NCBI RefSeq assembly: GCF_002958735.1 | Contig: NZ_PPGH01000034.1 | Span: 372,001 to 436,000, forward strand | Reading direction: 5' to 3' | DNA: 64,000 nt | Source: Chromatium okenii | GTDB taxonomy: Bacteria; Pseudomonadota; Gammaproteobacteria; Chromatiales; Chromatiaceae | Shown here: piece after piece, positions 8,730 to 18,637 of the stretch | How positions within the stretch are numbered: the first letter of the stretch is position 1 | Layout: each line of letters opens with the position of its first letter | Program-made: the position numbers and the translations under genes | The notes under the pieces: model-generated | The model's input: only the letters and a program-made list of their open reading frames with translations | The model's database searches: none | Told to the model about the DNA's origin: nothing

Positions 8730-9549
8730 GTTCAGAAATAAATTATAAAGCAAGCGGCTGATACCCAGCGTTATTCTGTAGTGGTGCAGCGATTACGCAA
8801 CTGTTAAATGATGATCTTCATCGTAAAAGTTACGCAGTTGGCAACAACTCGTACAATGGAACTGACAAATAAAGTCTCACGGCATTACGCACGATTCTAT
8901 TTTTAGCTTCCATGATGCTTATTCCAGTTTGATAGAAGTAGCGTTCTAAATGCACAAAAGCGCAGTGCACAAACCAGTTTCAATAAAAATCAAGCATTTA
9001 GAAATCTAACTACGTAACTCCTATTCTATTAAGCTCCAGTCAAAACATTTTGCAGGAAGCAGTGAGGGTTAGCAGTGCTCCACCGACGCCGAGCGAAGGT
9101 CAGACTTAACCGCTTAACGCGGTTTAAGCACTTTGCGTTGAAGCGTTTAGATGACTGTAGGATGAAATTCGCAACTCATAGCGCAGACGTTCGCGCCGTC
9201 GGACTGTCGCCGTTACTGCAAACACCCTTAATTCTGTTGCATTTTTAATCAAAGCAATGTGGGTTATTCGTGTTTTAGATGGTCATATCAAAAAACAGTA
9301 ATTTCTAAAATACTGGTTTTGCTGGCGCGGTTTATTTCATTAAAGCAATCAATAACAATGTGTTATATGATTTCAACGGTTTGCTGCTGATAAATTGATA
9401 TTGTGCGATTTGATTGCGTGAGCGTTCTCTAAATGCTTATACTCAGTACGCCGTTTACCGGCACTGAAAAACCACGGGCTTCACAGTTGTTGAAAAGAAA
9501 ATTTCTTTTAATCAGCGTGACATATCCACTTACAAAGAGTGCCATAACA
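8730..9549. other. Gene-poor region before the sulfur globule gene
   Basis: About 820 bases hold no convincing gene. A MITE-like element occupies about 8825-9022. An imperfect palindrome (CTTAACCG ... CGGTTTAAG) lies at 9105-9128. A frame opens at 9433 and runs into the sulfur globule gene, but it lacks a start signal there and the signal peptide begins at 9550, so it is not used. The promoter of the next gene should lie near the right end. Confidence 0.5.
8825..9022. repeat. Degenerate MITE-like element, copy 1
   Basis: The left edge AGTTACGCAGTTG (8828-8840) and the right edge CTAACTACGTAACTCCT (9006-9022) form degenerate terminal inverted repeats. The right 60 bases, beginning CAGTGCACAAACCAGTTTCA at 8961, match the element at 46772-46885 closely. 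No open frame is inside and no clear target duplication is visible. Confidence 0.55.
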
Positions 9550-9996
9550 ATGATGAAAACGATAAAAATCGCGGGTTTTGCTGCGGTCATCGGTCTGAGC
9601 TGCACCACCTTCACCGCGAGCGCTTGGTGGAACGGCCCCGGTTACGGTAACAACGGTTACGGCAACAACGGCAGCGGCATGATGGACAACATGGGCGACA
9701 TGTTTGGCGATGGCACTGGCAACGGTGACTTCAATATGAGCATGGGCGGCAGCGGACGCAGCAGTGGTCGTGGTTACGGTCGCGGTGATGGTCGTGGCTA
9801 CGGCTATGGTGATGGACGCGGCTACGGCAATGATGGTTATGGTGCACCTTACGGATATGGCGCTCCTTACGGTGGCGGTTACGGTGTACCGGGTTATGGC
9901 GCAGCACCCTATGGCGCGATGCCTTACGGCGCACCCTATGGAATGCCTCCGCAAATGCCAGTTCCTGCACAACCGCAAGCAGCACCAGTTCGCTAA
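9550..9996 (+). CDS. Sulfur globule protein-like, Gly/Tyr-rich secreted protein
   Basis: Starting at tandem ATGs (9550 and 9553), the product of about 148 residues has a signal peptide ending TASA, followed by [31 protein letters not shown] and many YG, PYG and GYG repeats follow, with a proline-rich tail. This resembles the structural proteins that coat periplasmic sulfur globules in Chromatiaceae (SgpA/B), which share the AWW...GPGYG start and DFNMNM-like core. It would act in the periplasm as an envelope for stored sulfur. It has its own transcription unit. The composition also resembles general Gly-rich structural proteins, so function is inferred. Confidence 0.75.
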   Translation: MMKTIKIAGFAAVIGLSCTTFTASAWWNGPGYGNNGYGNNGSGMMDNMGDMFGDGTGNGDFNMSMGGSGRSSGRGYGRGDGRGYGYGDGRGYGNDGYGAPYGYGAPYGGGYGVPGYGAAPYGAMPYGAPYGMPPQMPVPAQPQAAPVR

Positions 9997-10164
9997 AACG
10001 CAATAACGACAGCAGGCGCTCCCACTGTGGAGTGCACTGCTTGCACCATCCGCATTTCATCCTGCTTCAAAATTGCCAATTACCATCTTTCTACGCCAGT
10101 TGCTGATGCACTCGTAACCAGTTGCGAGAATAATCACGCCGTCCGACACACCGCTCATAAAACA

Positions 10165-10190
10165 CCGTCCGCTTCGTTGGACGGCTTTCA
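10165..10190 (+). terminator. Hairpin, possible terminator of the sulfur globule gene
   Basis: CCGTCC (10165-10170) pairs with GGACGG (10179-10184) across an eight-base loop, followed by CTTTC. The T tract is weak, so termination is only possible. Confidence 0.35.
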
Positions 10191-10216
10191 AGTGAAACCA
10201 CACGAGGTTTTGTGTT

Positions 10217-10996
10217 ATGGCCGACAAGCATCTTTATCTGTCTTTAATTCCGCAGGCACTCATTGCGTCGATGTTGAAACCGGAGGACTTCGGCAGCTAT
10301 TACGCCATTGGCACCAAGGTTCACGTTCAGGGTGAAGCGATCTTTTTTGAAGTTGATCCCAGCTTCCGCTCGGATGCTTTCCCCTTTCATCTAATCGACG
10401 ACCGCTGCGTTCCCAAACCGGACGGCTCCCTGAAAAACTCAGTGTATCTGTCGATTTACCGCGTGTTATCGCGGATTCCGGTCTCCGCACTCGGCAACCT
10501 ATATCTCGTCACCAACGACGGCAAAACGTTGGAATTGCAGCGCAGCGAATATCAGCGCGATCCCAGTCAACTTCTGCATCTTTATCAAGAATTTTGTCCG
10601 ATCAATCCGATGGTTGCCAGCAGTCTGGAACCACATGAATTTTCGGATTTTATTACCAATCCAGACCATCCAGTTCACGTTCCGCGCTTGGTTTTTTCGC
10701 AATTACAGCTGGGCGCGTTAGCCACTGATCCTGAACACGGTTCGGCACAAGATTTGCCTTACAGTAATCTCGAACATCTGCGCGATGTGCTCGCCGAGTT
10801 GAAACACAATCAGGGAAAACCCAGCAAACTGGTTCTAAAACAAGTACATGAGGGCGTGATCTATCGGACGATCCAAGGCGGTTTTTATGTCGGCGATGAA
10901 ACCGATTTTGCGTTTTACCGCTTCCCAGAACGGTCTGCGCTCGAAAACCAATATCGCAGTTGGTGGCGTTCCGCACAGGTCACGGGTTTGGCATGA
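10217..10996 (+). CDS. Hypothetical protein, 259 residues
   Basis: I do not recognise this soluble protein, which begins MADKHLYLSLIPQALIASML. GAGG eight bases before the ATG supports the start. It has no signal peptide, no membrane segment and no known catalytic motif. Phrases such as YYAIGTKVHVQGEAIFFEVD and a Trp/Arg-rich end (QYRSWWRSAQVTGLA) are notable. Codon use and length indicate a real gene. It lies 52 bases before the pyrophosphatase gene on the same strand, so co-transcription is possible. Confidence 0.7.
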   Translation: MADKHLYLSLIPQALIASMLKPEDFGSYYAIGTKVHVQGEAIFFEVDPSFRSDAFPFHLIDDRCVPKPDGSLKNSVYLSIYRVLSRIPVSALGNLYLVTNDGKTLELQRSEYQRDPSQLLHLYQEFCPINPMVASSLEPHEFSDFITNPDHPVHVPRLVFSQLQLGALATDPEHGSAQDLPYSNLEHLRDVLAELKHNQGKPSKLVLKQVHEGVIYRTIQGGFYVGDETDFAFYRFPERSALENQYRSWWRSAQVTGLA

Positions 10997-11048
10997 ACCG
11001 GCGTTATGCTCAATGTCCCATTTCAATTTCAAATAGGTCGTTAACAGA

Positions 11049-13245
11049 ATGAATCAACTTGTTTTTTGGATTGCACCCATCGCCGCAATTGCGGCGTTGG
11101 TCTACGCATGGCGCTTTTATAAAGAAATGCTCCAGCATGATCAGGGCACGGCGTTAATGCAGGAAATTGGCGGTCACGTCAGTCGCGGTGCGATGGCGTA
11201 TCTCTGGCAACAATACAAAATCATGGCACTGGTGTTCATGGTGCTGGCAGCGATTTTTGCAGTGCTCGCGTATCAATTCCACGTCCAAAGCACTTGGCTA
11301 CCCGTAACGTTTTTATGCGGCGGCTTTTTCTCGGCGCTGGCGGGCTATTTCGGCATGAAAACCGCCACCCAAGCCTCCACGCGCACAGCATCAGCTGCGC
11401 AAACCTCGCTGCCGGATGCACTGCGCATCGCATTTCGCAGCGGCGCAGTCATGGGTTTGGTCGTGGTGGGGCTGGGACTGGGCAACATCGCGTTCTGGTT
11501 CATTCTCGCTAACCTGCTGATTCCAGCCGGCGATCTAGGCGAAACGCATCGCATGGTATTGATTACCACCACCATTCTGACCTTCGGTATGGGCGCATCG
11601 CTGCAAGCCATGTTTGCGCGGGTTGGCGGCGGCATCTTCACCAAAGCGGCGGATGTTGGCGCGGATTTGGTCGGTAAAGTGGAAAGCGGAATTCCCGAAG
11701 ATGATCCACGCAATCCAGCGGTAATTGCGGACAACGTCGGCGACAACGTCGGCGATGTGGCCGGAATGGGCGCAGATTTATTCGAGTCCTATGTCGGCTC
11801 GATTTTGGCGGCGAGTGCCCTCGGCGCGGCAGCGTATATGATTGATCCGGCGCTACAAATGAAGGCAATCGTTGCCCCAATTGCGATTGCTGGGCTGGGC
11901 ATTATGCTGTCGATTTGGGGCGTGTATCTGGTCAAAACCGAAGAAGGCGCCAGCCAAAAACAACTGCTGGATGCACTCGGACGCGGCATTAATTCCAGCG
12001 CGGCGTTGATTGTGGTTGCCTCGCTGCTGTGTTTATGGCTGCTGGGAATGCCCAACATGTGGGGAATTTGGGGCGCAGTGGTGTCTGGATTAGTCGCGGG
12101 CGTCATCATCGGACGCTCGACCGAGTACTACACTTCACCGAGTTATTCACCGACGCGCCAAATCGCCGAACAATCTGAAGGCGGCGCAGCAACCCTCATC
12201 ATCGCTGGGATCGGCGTTGGCATGTTATCCACCGCAATTCCGGTGCTCACCGTGGGCGTCAGCACGATGCTGGCGTATCTGTTCGCGTCCGGGTTCGATG
12301 CCGGGCAGATGAATCAAGGGTTGTACGGCGTGGGCATTGCGGCAGTGGGCATGTTGTCCACTTTGGGCATCACGCTGGCGAGCGATGCTTACGGTCCAAT
12401 TGCTGACAACGCAGGTGGCAATGCGGAAATGAGTGGTTTGGGACCAGAAGTGCGCGAACGCACTGACGCGCTGGATGCGCTCGGCAACACGACGGCAGCG
12501 ACTGGCAAGGGTTTTGCGATTGGTTCTGCGGCACTGACTGCGCTGGCGCTGATTGCGTCCTATGTCGAAGTGATTCGGATGGAGCTGATTAAAGTTGGCA
12601 TCACGACGCTGGAGCTGGGTCACGGCGCAACTATTCCGACCGATACCGCGACCCTCACTGATTTTATGACCTATTACAGCGTCAATCTGCTGAATCCGAC
12701 GGTGTTGGTGGGCGTGATGATCGGCGCGATGGTGGCGTTTGCATTTAGCGGAATGACGGTGCAAGCGGTCGGACGCGCTGCGCTGCTGATGGTCGAAGAA
12801 GTGCGCCGCCAATTCCGCGAAGACCCGGGTATTCTCAAAGGCACGTCGCAGCCAGATTATGAACGCTGCGTAGCAATTTCGACGCTCGGCGCAGCGCGAA
12901 ATGGTGATTCCGGCGTTGATCGCGGTGATTGCGCCAGTGGTAACTGGATTGGTGCTCGGCGTGGCCGGCGTGATTGGCTTGCTGGTGGGCGGATTATCGA
13001 GCGGCTTCGTGCTGGCAGTGTTCTTAGCGAATTCCGGCGGCGCGTGGGACAACGCCAAGAAATACATCGAAGCTGGTAATCACGGCGGCAAAAACTCGCG
13101 GGCGCATCGCGCAGCGGTCATTGGCGACACTGTCGGCGATCCGTTCAAAGATACTTCCGGCCCCAGTCTCAACATTCTCATCAAATTGATGAGCATCGTT
13201 GCGATCATCATGGCGGGCGTGACGGTGACTTACAGCCTGCTCTAG
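11049..13245 (+). pseudogene. hppA: Membrane-bound K+-dependent-type pyrophosphatase, frame broken near 12890
   Basis: HppA couples pyrophosphate hydrolysis to H+ or Na+ pumping. The first frame (from 11049) has the substrate motifs DVGADLVGKVE and EDDPRNPAVIADNVGDNVGD, plus about 15 membrane segments. GNTTAATGKG, with Ala and Gly at the diagnostic sites, indicates the K+-dependent class. At about 12885 the frame shifts: after VAIST the expected [12 protein letters not shown] is disturbed by loss of about five bases between GCG repeats. The second frame (to 13245) supplies the end, including [12 protein letters not shown] and [17 protein letters not shown]. Total length is about 730 residues, normal for the family. 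It may be a sequencing error or a true lesion. Confidence 0.88.
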
Positions 13246-13264
13246 TCGCAGCTCGTCGCTAATC

Positions 13265-13303
13265 AAAACCGCACGGGTGCGCTGCATCCGCTGCGGTTTT
13301 TTT
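13265..13303 (+). terminator. Terminator after hppA
   Basis: AAAACCGCA pairs with TGCGGTTTT and is followed by a T run, directly after the hppA stop. Confidence 0.75.
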
Positions 13304-13324
13304 CAATCTGAGCAATTGGTTATC

Positions 13325-14081
13325 ATGCGCGTCCTGATTGTTGAAGATGATCCTTTGCTCGGCGCTGGTCTGCAAATTGGGCTGGGTCAGGATGGCTACG
13401 TCGCCGAATGGTTGCAGAGCGCCGATCCCGCTGAACACGCGCTGCGGGTTGAGCATTTCGATGTCATGGTGCTGGATTTGGGGCTGCCGGGGCGCGATGG
13501 TCTCAAATTGCTGCGCGATCTGCGCCAGCAGGGAATTGATCTGCCGGTGCTGATTCTCACCGCCCGCGATGCAATTGCGGACAAGGTTGCGGGGCTGGAC
13601 GCTGGCGCAGATGATTATCTCGTCAAACCATTTGATTTAGATGAATTAAATGCGCGGATTCGGGCGCTGCTGCGGCGATTTGCAAATCCACCCAACCCCC
13701 TTTTGCAAAGGGGGCTTTGGCTCCCCCTTTGACAAAGGGGGCGGGGGGATTTCTCAAAGAGGTGTTTACGCACCGGTCATGCGACGGCGTTATTTCAAGC
13801 CGGCGAGCTGGTGGTGGATACGGCGCGGCACACGTGACGCTCGGCGAGCAGCCAGTCAGTCTTTCTCCTAAAGAATACAGCCTGTTAGAGGCGCTGATTG
13901 CTCATGCCGATTGCGTCGTTCCGCGCTCGCGTCTTCAGGCGATGACCTACGGCTGGCACGATGACATCGAAAGCAACGCGCTGGAGTGCATATTCACCAT
14001 TTGCGCCACAAGCTCGGCAAGCAGCGCATTCTCACGGTGCGCGGCGTCGGCTATCAATTGCTCTCGCAGCCAGCGCCATGA
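13325..14081 (+). pseudogene. OmpR/QseB-type response regulator, interrupted by a repeat and two frame errors
   Basis: The receiver domain MRVLIVEDDPLLGAGLQ, with the phospho-acceptor in LDLGLPGRDG and the conserved Lys in LVKPFDLDELN, is complete to ALLRRF. A palindromic element (13682-13770) is then inserted, ending the frame. After it the winged-helix domain resumes: LGEQPVSLSPKEYSLLEALI and SRLQAMTYGW. Two further one-base losses (near 13833 and 13988, each GG to G) break that part; corrected, it ends ILTVRGVGYQLLSQPAP. The stop overlaps the kinase start as ATGA. The point errors may be artefacts, but the insertion looks real, so DNA binding is probably lost. Confidence 0.8.
13682..13770. 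repeat. CCCCCTTT/AAAGGGGG palindromic repeat inserted in regulator gene
   Basis: Two nested palindromes (CCCCCTTTTGCAAAGGGGG and CTCCCCCTTTGACAAAGGGGG) followed by CGGGGGGATTTCTCAAAGAGG lie between the codons for the receiver end and the linker. Related sequence occurs at 18182-18218 and 32636-32761. Removing it joins the expected flanking protein segments. Confidence 0.7.
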
Positions 14082-15394
14082 ATTCCATTCGCTATCGGTT
14101 GCTGTTTTCGCTGTTCGTGGTGCAGGCGATTGTGTGGATCGCGGTGGGACTGGTGGCGTTGGATCGCGCCCAGCATGAAGTTGACGAATTGCTGGATGCG
14201 CAACTCGCGCAAACTGCACACGTTTTGCACCAGATCACCCAAACCGGTCATTTGCCGGATATTGCGGGTACCCGCAAACGCTGTCGCCCATCGGTCATGC
14301 CTACGAATCCAAAATCAGTTTTCAACTGTGGCGCGGCGAGGTGCTGGTCAGCAGCTTTGGCGCAGCGCCAGCCGAACCGCTGGCGCACGGGCTGGGCTTT
14401 TCGGATCAACAGCTTGCCGATACCCGCTGGCGCGTGTTTGGTCTGCCGACGGCGCGCTGGCGAAGTGTTGTATGTCGCCAAAATGACAGCATTCGGCAGG
14501 AACTGATTGAATATCTTACTTTTCAAGCATTGCAGCCGATTCTGTGGTCGCTGCCGCTGACGGCGCTGCTGATTTGGCTGGCAGTGTCGGATGGACTGCG
14601 CCCGCTGATGCGCTTGACCCGCGACATCACCCACCGCTCGGCAGCGCAACTGACGCCAATTGATCTGCGCCGAGCCCCGCTCGAAATCCGTCCGCTGACG
14701 ACGGCGCTCAACGGGCTGATGGCGCGGCTCGAACAGGCGTTGGCAGCGGAGCGTCATTTTGCTGCCGACGCTTCGCATGAATTGCGCACGCCGTTTGCGA
14801 TCATTCGCACCTACGCCCAGATCGCCCGGCGCAGCACCGATGCCGATGAACGCAACGATGCACTGGCAAAACTCATTCGCGGCGTGGATCGGGCGACGCA
14901 TCTCATCGCCCAGTTGTTGATGTTGGCGCGGCTGCAACACCAGACCGGCGCTGCCGCAGCGGGCAGTTGGTCGCTCATCGCCACAGCACGCCAAGTCGTT
15001 GCCGATAAACAGGAATATGCCGACAGCAAGGCGATTGCTCTCAGCCTGCATTTCCCAGATGGCGATCCGTGTTGCGTCGGCGTGGCTCCGGCAGCACTGA
15101 CCGTGTTGCTCGGCAATCTGCTGGATAACGCGCTCAAATTCACGCCCGCAGGTGGACGGTGGCGGTGGCGGTGCAAGCGCGACGCGAGCGGGTGGTGCTG
15201 CGAGTTGAGGATTCTGGACGCGGATTGCGCCGGGCGACCAGATGCGCGTGTTTGATCGTTTTTATCGCCCTGCCGGTCAAACTGAAGCTGGCGCGGGGCT
15301 GGGTTTGGCAATCGTGCAGCGCATTTGCGAATTGCACGATGCTGAGATTGAACTGCTGGATGCCGAACCCAAACCGGGGTTGCTGGTGAAGTGA
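14078..15394 (+). pseudogene. QseC-like sensor histidine kinase with three one-base frame errors
   Basis: The start overlaps the regulator stop (ATGA). The order is: a membrane segment (LLFSLFVVQAIVWIAVGLV), a periplasmic 2CSK-type sensor region, a second membrane segment (ILWSLPLTALLIWLAV) and a HAMP linker. The dimerisation domain has ASHELRTPFAIIR and the HATPase domain has LLGNLLDNALKF, VEDSGRG and GAGLGLAIV. Three losses (CCCC to CCC near 14267, AA to A near 15156 and AA to A near 15224) split the frame. Restoring them gives exactly 440 codons, normal for the family. This suggests sequencing error rather than decay. The signal is unknown; its target may be the adjacent cytochrome gene. 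Confidence 0.82.
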
Positions 15395-15497
15395 ACTTTC
15401 GCAAAGCGGCGCGAGAGTCTTAAGGATTTCTTAAGGCGGCGCAGCTTAGGGTGATGCAGTGAACACTGCGGTTTATCACCAGCGAGAGGACAACATA

Positions 15498-18151
15498 ATG
15501 AGCACATTCAAACCGCGCTGCGCTCCCAGCGCCCCATCATCACAAGATCGCCACCGCACTTGGCGCAGATTGACTTCGATGCTGGCGCTGACGGTCGTTG
15601 GCTTGTTCGCCGTCGGCATGGCGCTGGCGGAAGATGATGAACGGGATGATGAAGCTGGCGCATCAACGTTGACCATTGAACGCGCAGCTTGGGACAGTCG
15701 GGAGCATCGGTTGCGCGTGTCTGGGCAGGGCACGGCGCGGGCAAAGGTGACGGTGGTCAATGCTTATGCCGTCACGCAGAAACTCGGCACGGACTCCGCC
15801 GAACGCAACGGCGCATGGTCAATCAGCAAACAGCTTCCTCGTCCGGTGCCTTGTCGGGTGCGGGCGACTTTGACCGATGGGCAAACCGTTGAACGCGCTG
15901 TGGATAAAGCGCCAGCAGATTGCGCTCCCAAAGCGCCGGGCACCGGCACTCCGCCGCCCGTAACCACCAATCAAGCGCCAACTGCCAAAGCAAACGGCCG
16001 TACAGCGGCAAACCCAGCGTGGCGGTGCGTTTCAGCAGTGCTGGCTCGCTTGATCCAGACGGCAGCATTGCCGCTTACGCTTGGGCGTTCGGCGATGGCG
16101 CGACCAGCAACCAAGCCAATCCCAGTCACACTTATGCAACGGCGAAAACCTATACCGTGACGCTGAAAGTGACGGACAACCTCGGCGCAATCTCGGCACT
16201 TGCCAGCACCAGCGCAGTGATCGCTACCACCGCGCTCCCGCCACCAGCATCGCCGACTGCCTGCACCTCGTCGATTCCAGAGCATTGCAATATCACCGCC
16301 TACACCGGGCCGGAGGTGTGCGTTGCCTGTCACCAAAATCAGGCGCGAGACATGCACGGCTCGGTGCATTACCAACAGGGCGGCGCATTTCCCAACGTCA
16401 CCAACATTCCGAGCAATTTCACCGCTGCCGGTGAGCGCCCGGCAAAAGCGGCCGGCGATTTGGTGGCGACTGGCGTGAACACCTATTGCGGAACCCACGA
16501 GAATTCGCCGCGCTTCACCTGCGCTGGATGTCATGTTGGCAACGGGCGCTTGCCGATGGCGCAATCGCTGTTTGAACAACTCGCGCCAGCATCCGCTGCC
16601 GCGCAAACCCAATTGGCCAATATCGACTGTTTGACCTGTCATCAGGAAGTTTACAAACGCTTCCCAGATTGGACGGCGAGCGGGCTGGGTTTTAGCAATT
16701 TCAGTCTGTTGAATCTGGCAGAAAACTCCAGCGGGGCGCTGGTGCGTTCTGATGGCGGCGCAGTGTTGCGCACCGGCTTTCAGGGCATTCCTAACTTGAG
16801 TGTGGCGGGTGATTTCCTGTTCAAACCAGCGGGATCGGACACGCTGCCAGCAACGGCTCCGCTCACGCCGATGCCGCTCACCACGCTGGCTGCCGCGCAA
16901 AACGTTCACGCCACGACCCGTAAATCCTGCCTCAGTTGTCATGCTGGCGCGGGCGGCGCGGATGGAGCGAAACGCGGTGATTTGTCGCAAGAAGATGTTA
17001 ATCCCAGCGTGACGCACGATCTGCACATGAGTTCTGCCGGAGCCAATTTGACCTGTGCGGATTGTCACACCACGCCCGGCGTGAATGGCGAAACCCATCG
17101 AATGCGCGGACGCGGGCTGGATTTACGGGCGGATGATGTGGCGGAGCGGTTCACTTGCGAAGCTGGCGGCTGTCACAATAATCGCCCGCACGGTGATTTC
17201 AGCAACACCCAAGGTGCGAGCAAAGATAAACACGCGATGAAGGTCGCCTGCCAAACCTGTCATATTCCGGCGTATGCCAAGGCAGCGGTCGGGACAGAAA
17301 TCGCCCGCGATTGGCAAGACCCGCATCCGTCTGATGCGGCTTGCAGCGGGCGCGGTGGCTGGCTCCCGCGTGAAGATAAAGGCGGGCTGGGCAGCGCGGC
17401 GCTGATTCCAAGCTACAACTGGTTTGATGGCACTTCCGAGGTCGTTTATCTGGAAGAGTCGCTGGCTGGCGTTCCGACTGTGCCGTTGGATGCGACGATT
17501 GCTGCCAAGTTTGTCGGTGATTTCGCCGCAGGCGATCCGGCGTATGTGCTGGGACAGCCGAATGGTGATGTGACCAGCGCGACCGCCAAGCTGTATCCGA
17601 TGAAGCAGCACTGGGGCAAGCTGGCGCGGAATGATGCCAATAACAGCTTGGTCGGACATTCCACCTTTGAATTTTTCCGCACTGGCAGCTTCTGCCGCGC
17701 AGTGGCGCTGGGGCTGGGCGATGATCCCGATGCGACCTGCGTCGGGACGCCCGGCAATCTCGAAATGCCCGTCGGCACAACTGCCGTGCCGGTGTTCACT
17801 TACCAAACCATCAATCACGGCGTCGAACCGACGGCCAACGCGCTGGGCGGTGATTCCGCTGGTTGCGGCTCCTGTCATCAAGCGTTGAGCGGCGGCCCGG
17901 CACGATTGGACATGACGGCGCTGGGCTATGGTTTGCGGACGCTGCCGAGCGTGGTGGTGGGTTCTCGCGTGACGGCGCTCAATGGCACTCTCAATACCAT
18001 TTGCACCCAATGCCATGACAATGAATCAGAAGATCGTGATTTCAATTCGGTGCATAGTCGGCATGTGCAAAAAGAAGGCAAAGATTGCGCCGCCTGTCAT
18101 AACTTTGCGCGACCAGAACGGGGATTAACGCTGAGTCGCGGCGATGATTAA
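15498..18151 (+). CDS. PKD-domain multiheme c-type cytochrome (nine CxxCH plus one CX4CH); one frame error
   Basis: ATG 15498 follows GAGAGGA. A long signal peptide (ending GMALAEDDE) leads to an Ig-like region (about residues 50-140) and a PKD domain (DPDGSIAAYAWAFGDG). The heme part has CVACH, CAGCH, CLTCH, CLSCH, CADCH, CEAGGCH, CQTCH, CGSCH, CTQCH and CAACH. One C is missing at about 15999 (GGCCCG expected), splitting the frame; corrected, the protein has about 884 residues. It should be an exported electron-transfer protein or multiheme reductase/oxidase; the substrate cannot be named. The two-component pair lies about 100 bases upstream on the same strand. Confidence 0.85.
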
Positions 18152-18181
18152 AACGCTTTAACCAAGCAGCAAAATGCCATT

Positions 18182-18218
18182 AAAAAATCCCCCTTTTTCA
18201 AAAGGGGGATTTATTTTT
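18182..18218. terminator. Bidirectional terminator between cytochrome and PstS-like genes
   Basis: AAATCCCCC and GGGGGATTT form a strong stem with A and T runs on both sides. It separates convergent genes and overlaps the stop of the minus-strand gene. Its core belongs to the same CCCCCTTT/AAAGGGGG family found at 13682 and 32636. Confidence 0.7.
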
Positions 18219-18627
18219 CACTCAAAACATTGAGTTCTGGAGTACGGTCAACGGCGCTGATATAGCCAATGCCGCCGGGCTGGGATTTCACGAATTCAAT
18301 AATCTCGCGGCTTGTAGAAAATTCTTTCGGTGGTGTTCCTTTACCAATAAAACGGCGCACCACCCAATAAGCCCGATATTGATCTTCGTCCTTGGAAAGA
18401 AAGGTCGCCAAAAATTGCTGCCGCGTGAGACTGCCAGATGCTGCATTCACTACGGTTGCTGGTTGCCCATTCACTTCAATAATGCGCCCCGTAAAGAGCT
18501 TTTCGACGGTGACGCAATCTAATTTCGGCAAATCTGGATTACCAATAATTAATACATTCTCGGCGCTGGCTTGACTAATCACACACGCGATGAGCAGGAA
18601 GGCAAGCGCGATGACTCTATTGTTCAT
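18211..18627 (-). CDS. Small PstS-like periplasmic protein, copy 1
   Basis: I choose ATG 18627 because GAGGAG lies seven bases upstream; a longer frame opens at 18684. The product of 138 residues has a signal peptide (MNNRVIALAFLLIACVISQASA) and a short PBP-like domain. The domain has LFTGRIIEVNGQPATVV, RQQFLATFLSKDEDQYRAYWV, GKGTPPKE and QPGGIGYIS. These match the phosphate-binding PstS-like superfamily but make only about half a usual binding protein. No ABC transporter is nearby. It follows its porin by 10 bases and is about 85-90 percent identical to 20106-20519. It may deliver or sense a ligand, perhaps for the kinase at 21878. Confidence 0.8.
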   Translation of the reverse strand: MNNRVIALAFLLIACVISQASAENVLIIGNPDLPKLDCVTVEKLFTGRIIEVNGQPATVVNAASGSLTRQQFLATFLSKDEDQYRAYWVVRRFIGKGTPPKEFSTSREIIEFVKSQPGGIGYISAVDRTPELNVLSEK

Positions 18628-18637
18628 GGCTTGCTCC

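Noticed and set aside
9508-10060. Minus-strand frames rich in Val/Thr/His opposite the sulfur globule gene
   Set aside because: Low-complexity composition arises from the Gly/Tyr-codon repeats on the other strand; no start signals or known domains.
12225-13067. 280-codon minus-strand frame opposite hppA
   Set aside because: The plus strand encodes pyrophosphatase with clear motifs; the antisense frame shows no recognisable domain.
13682-13770. Possible CRISPR-like repeat
   Set aside because: The palindromes are not regularly spaced and have no unique spacers; they match a dispersed repeat family.
15971-18016. Long minus-strand frames opposite the multiheme cytochrome
   Set aside because: The plus strand has ten heme motifs and a signal peptide; the antisense frames are arginine-rich shadows of GC-rich coding DNA.
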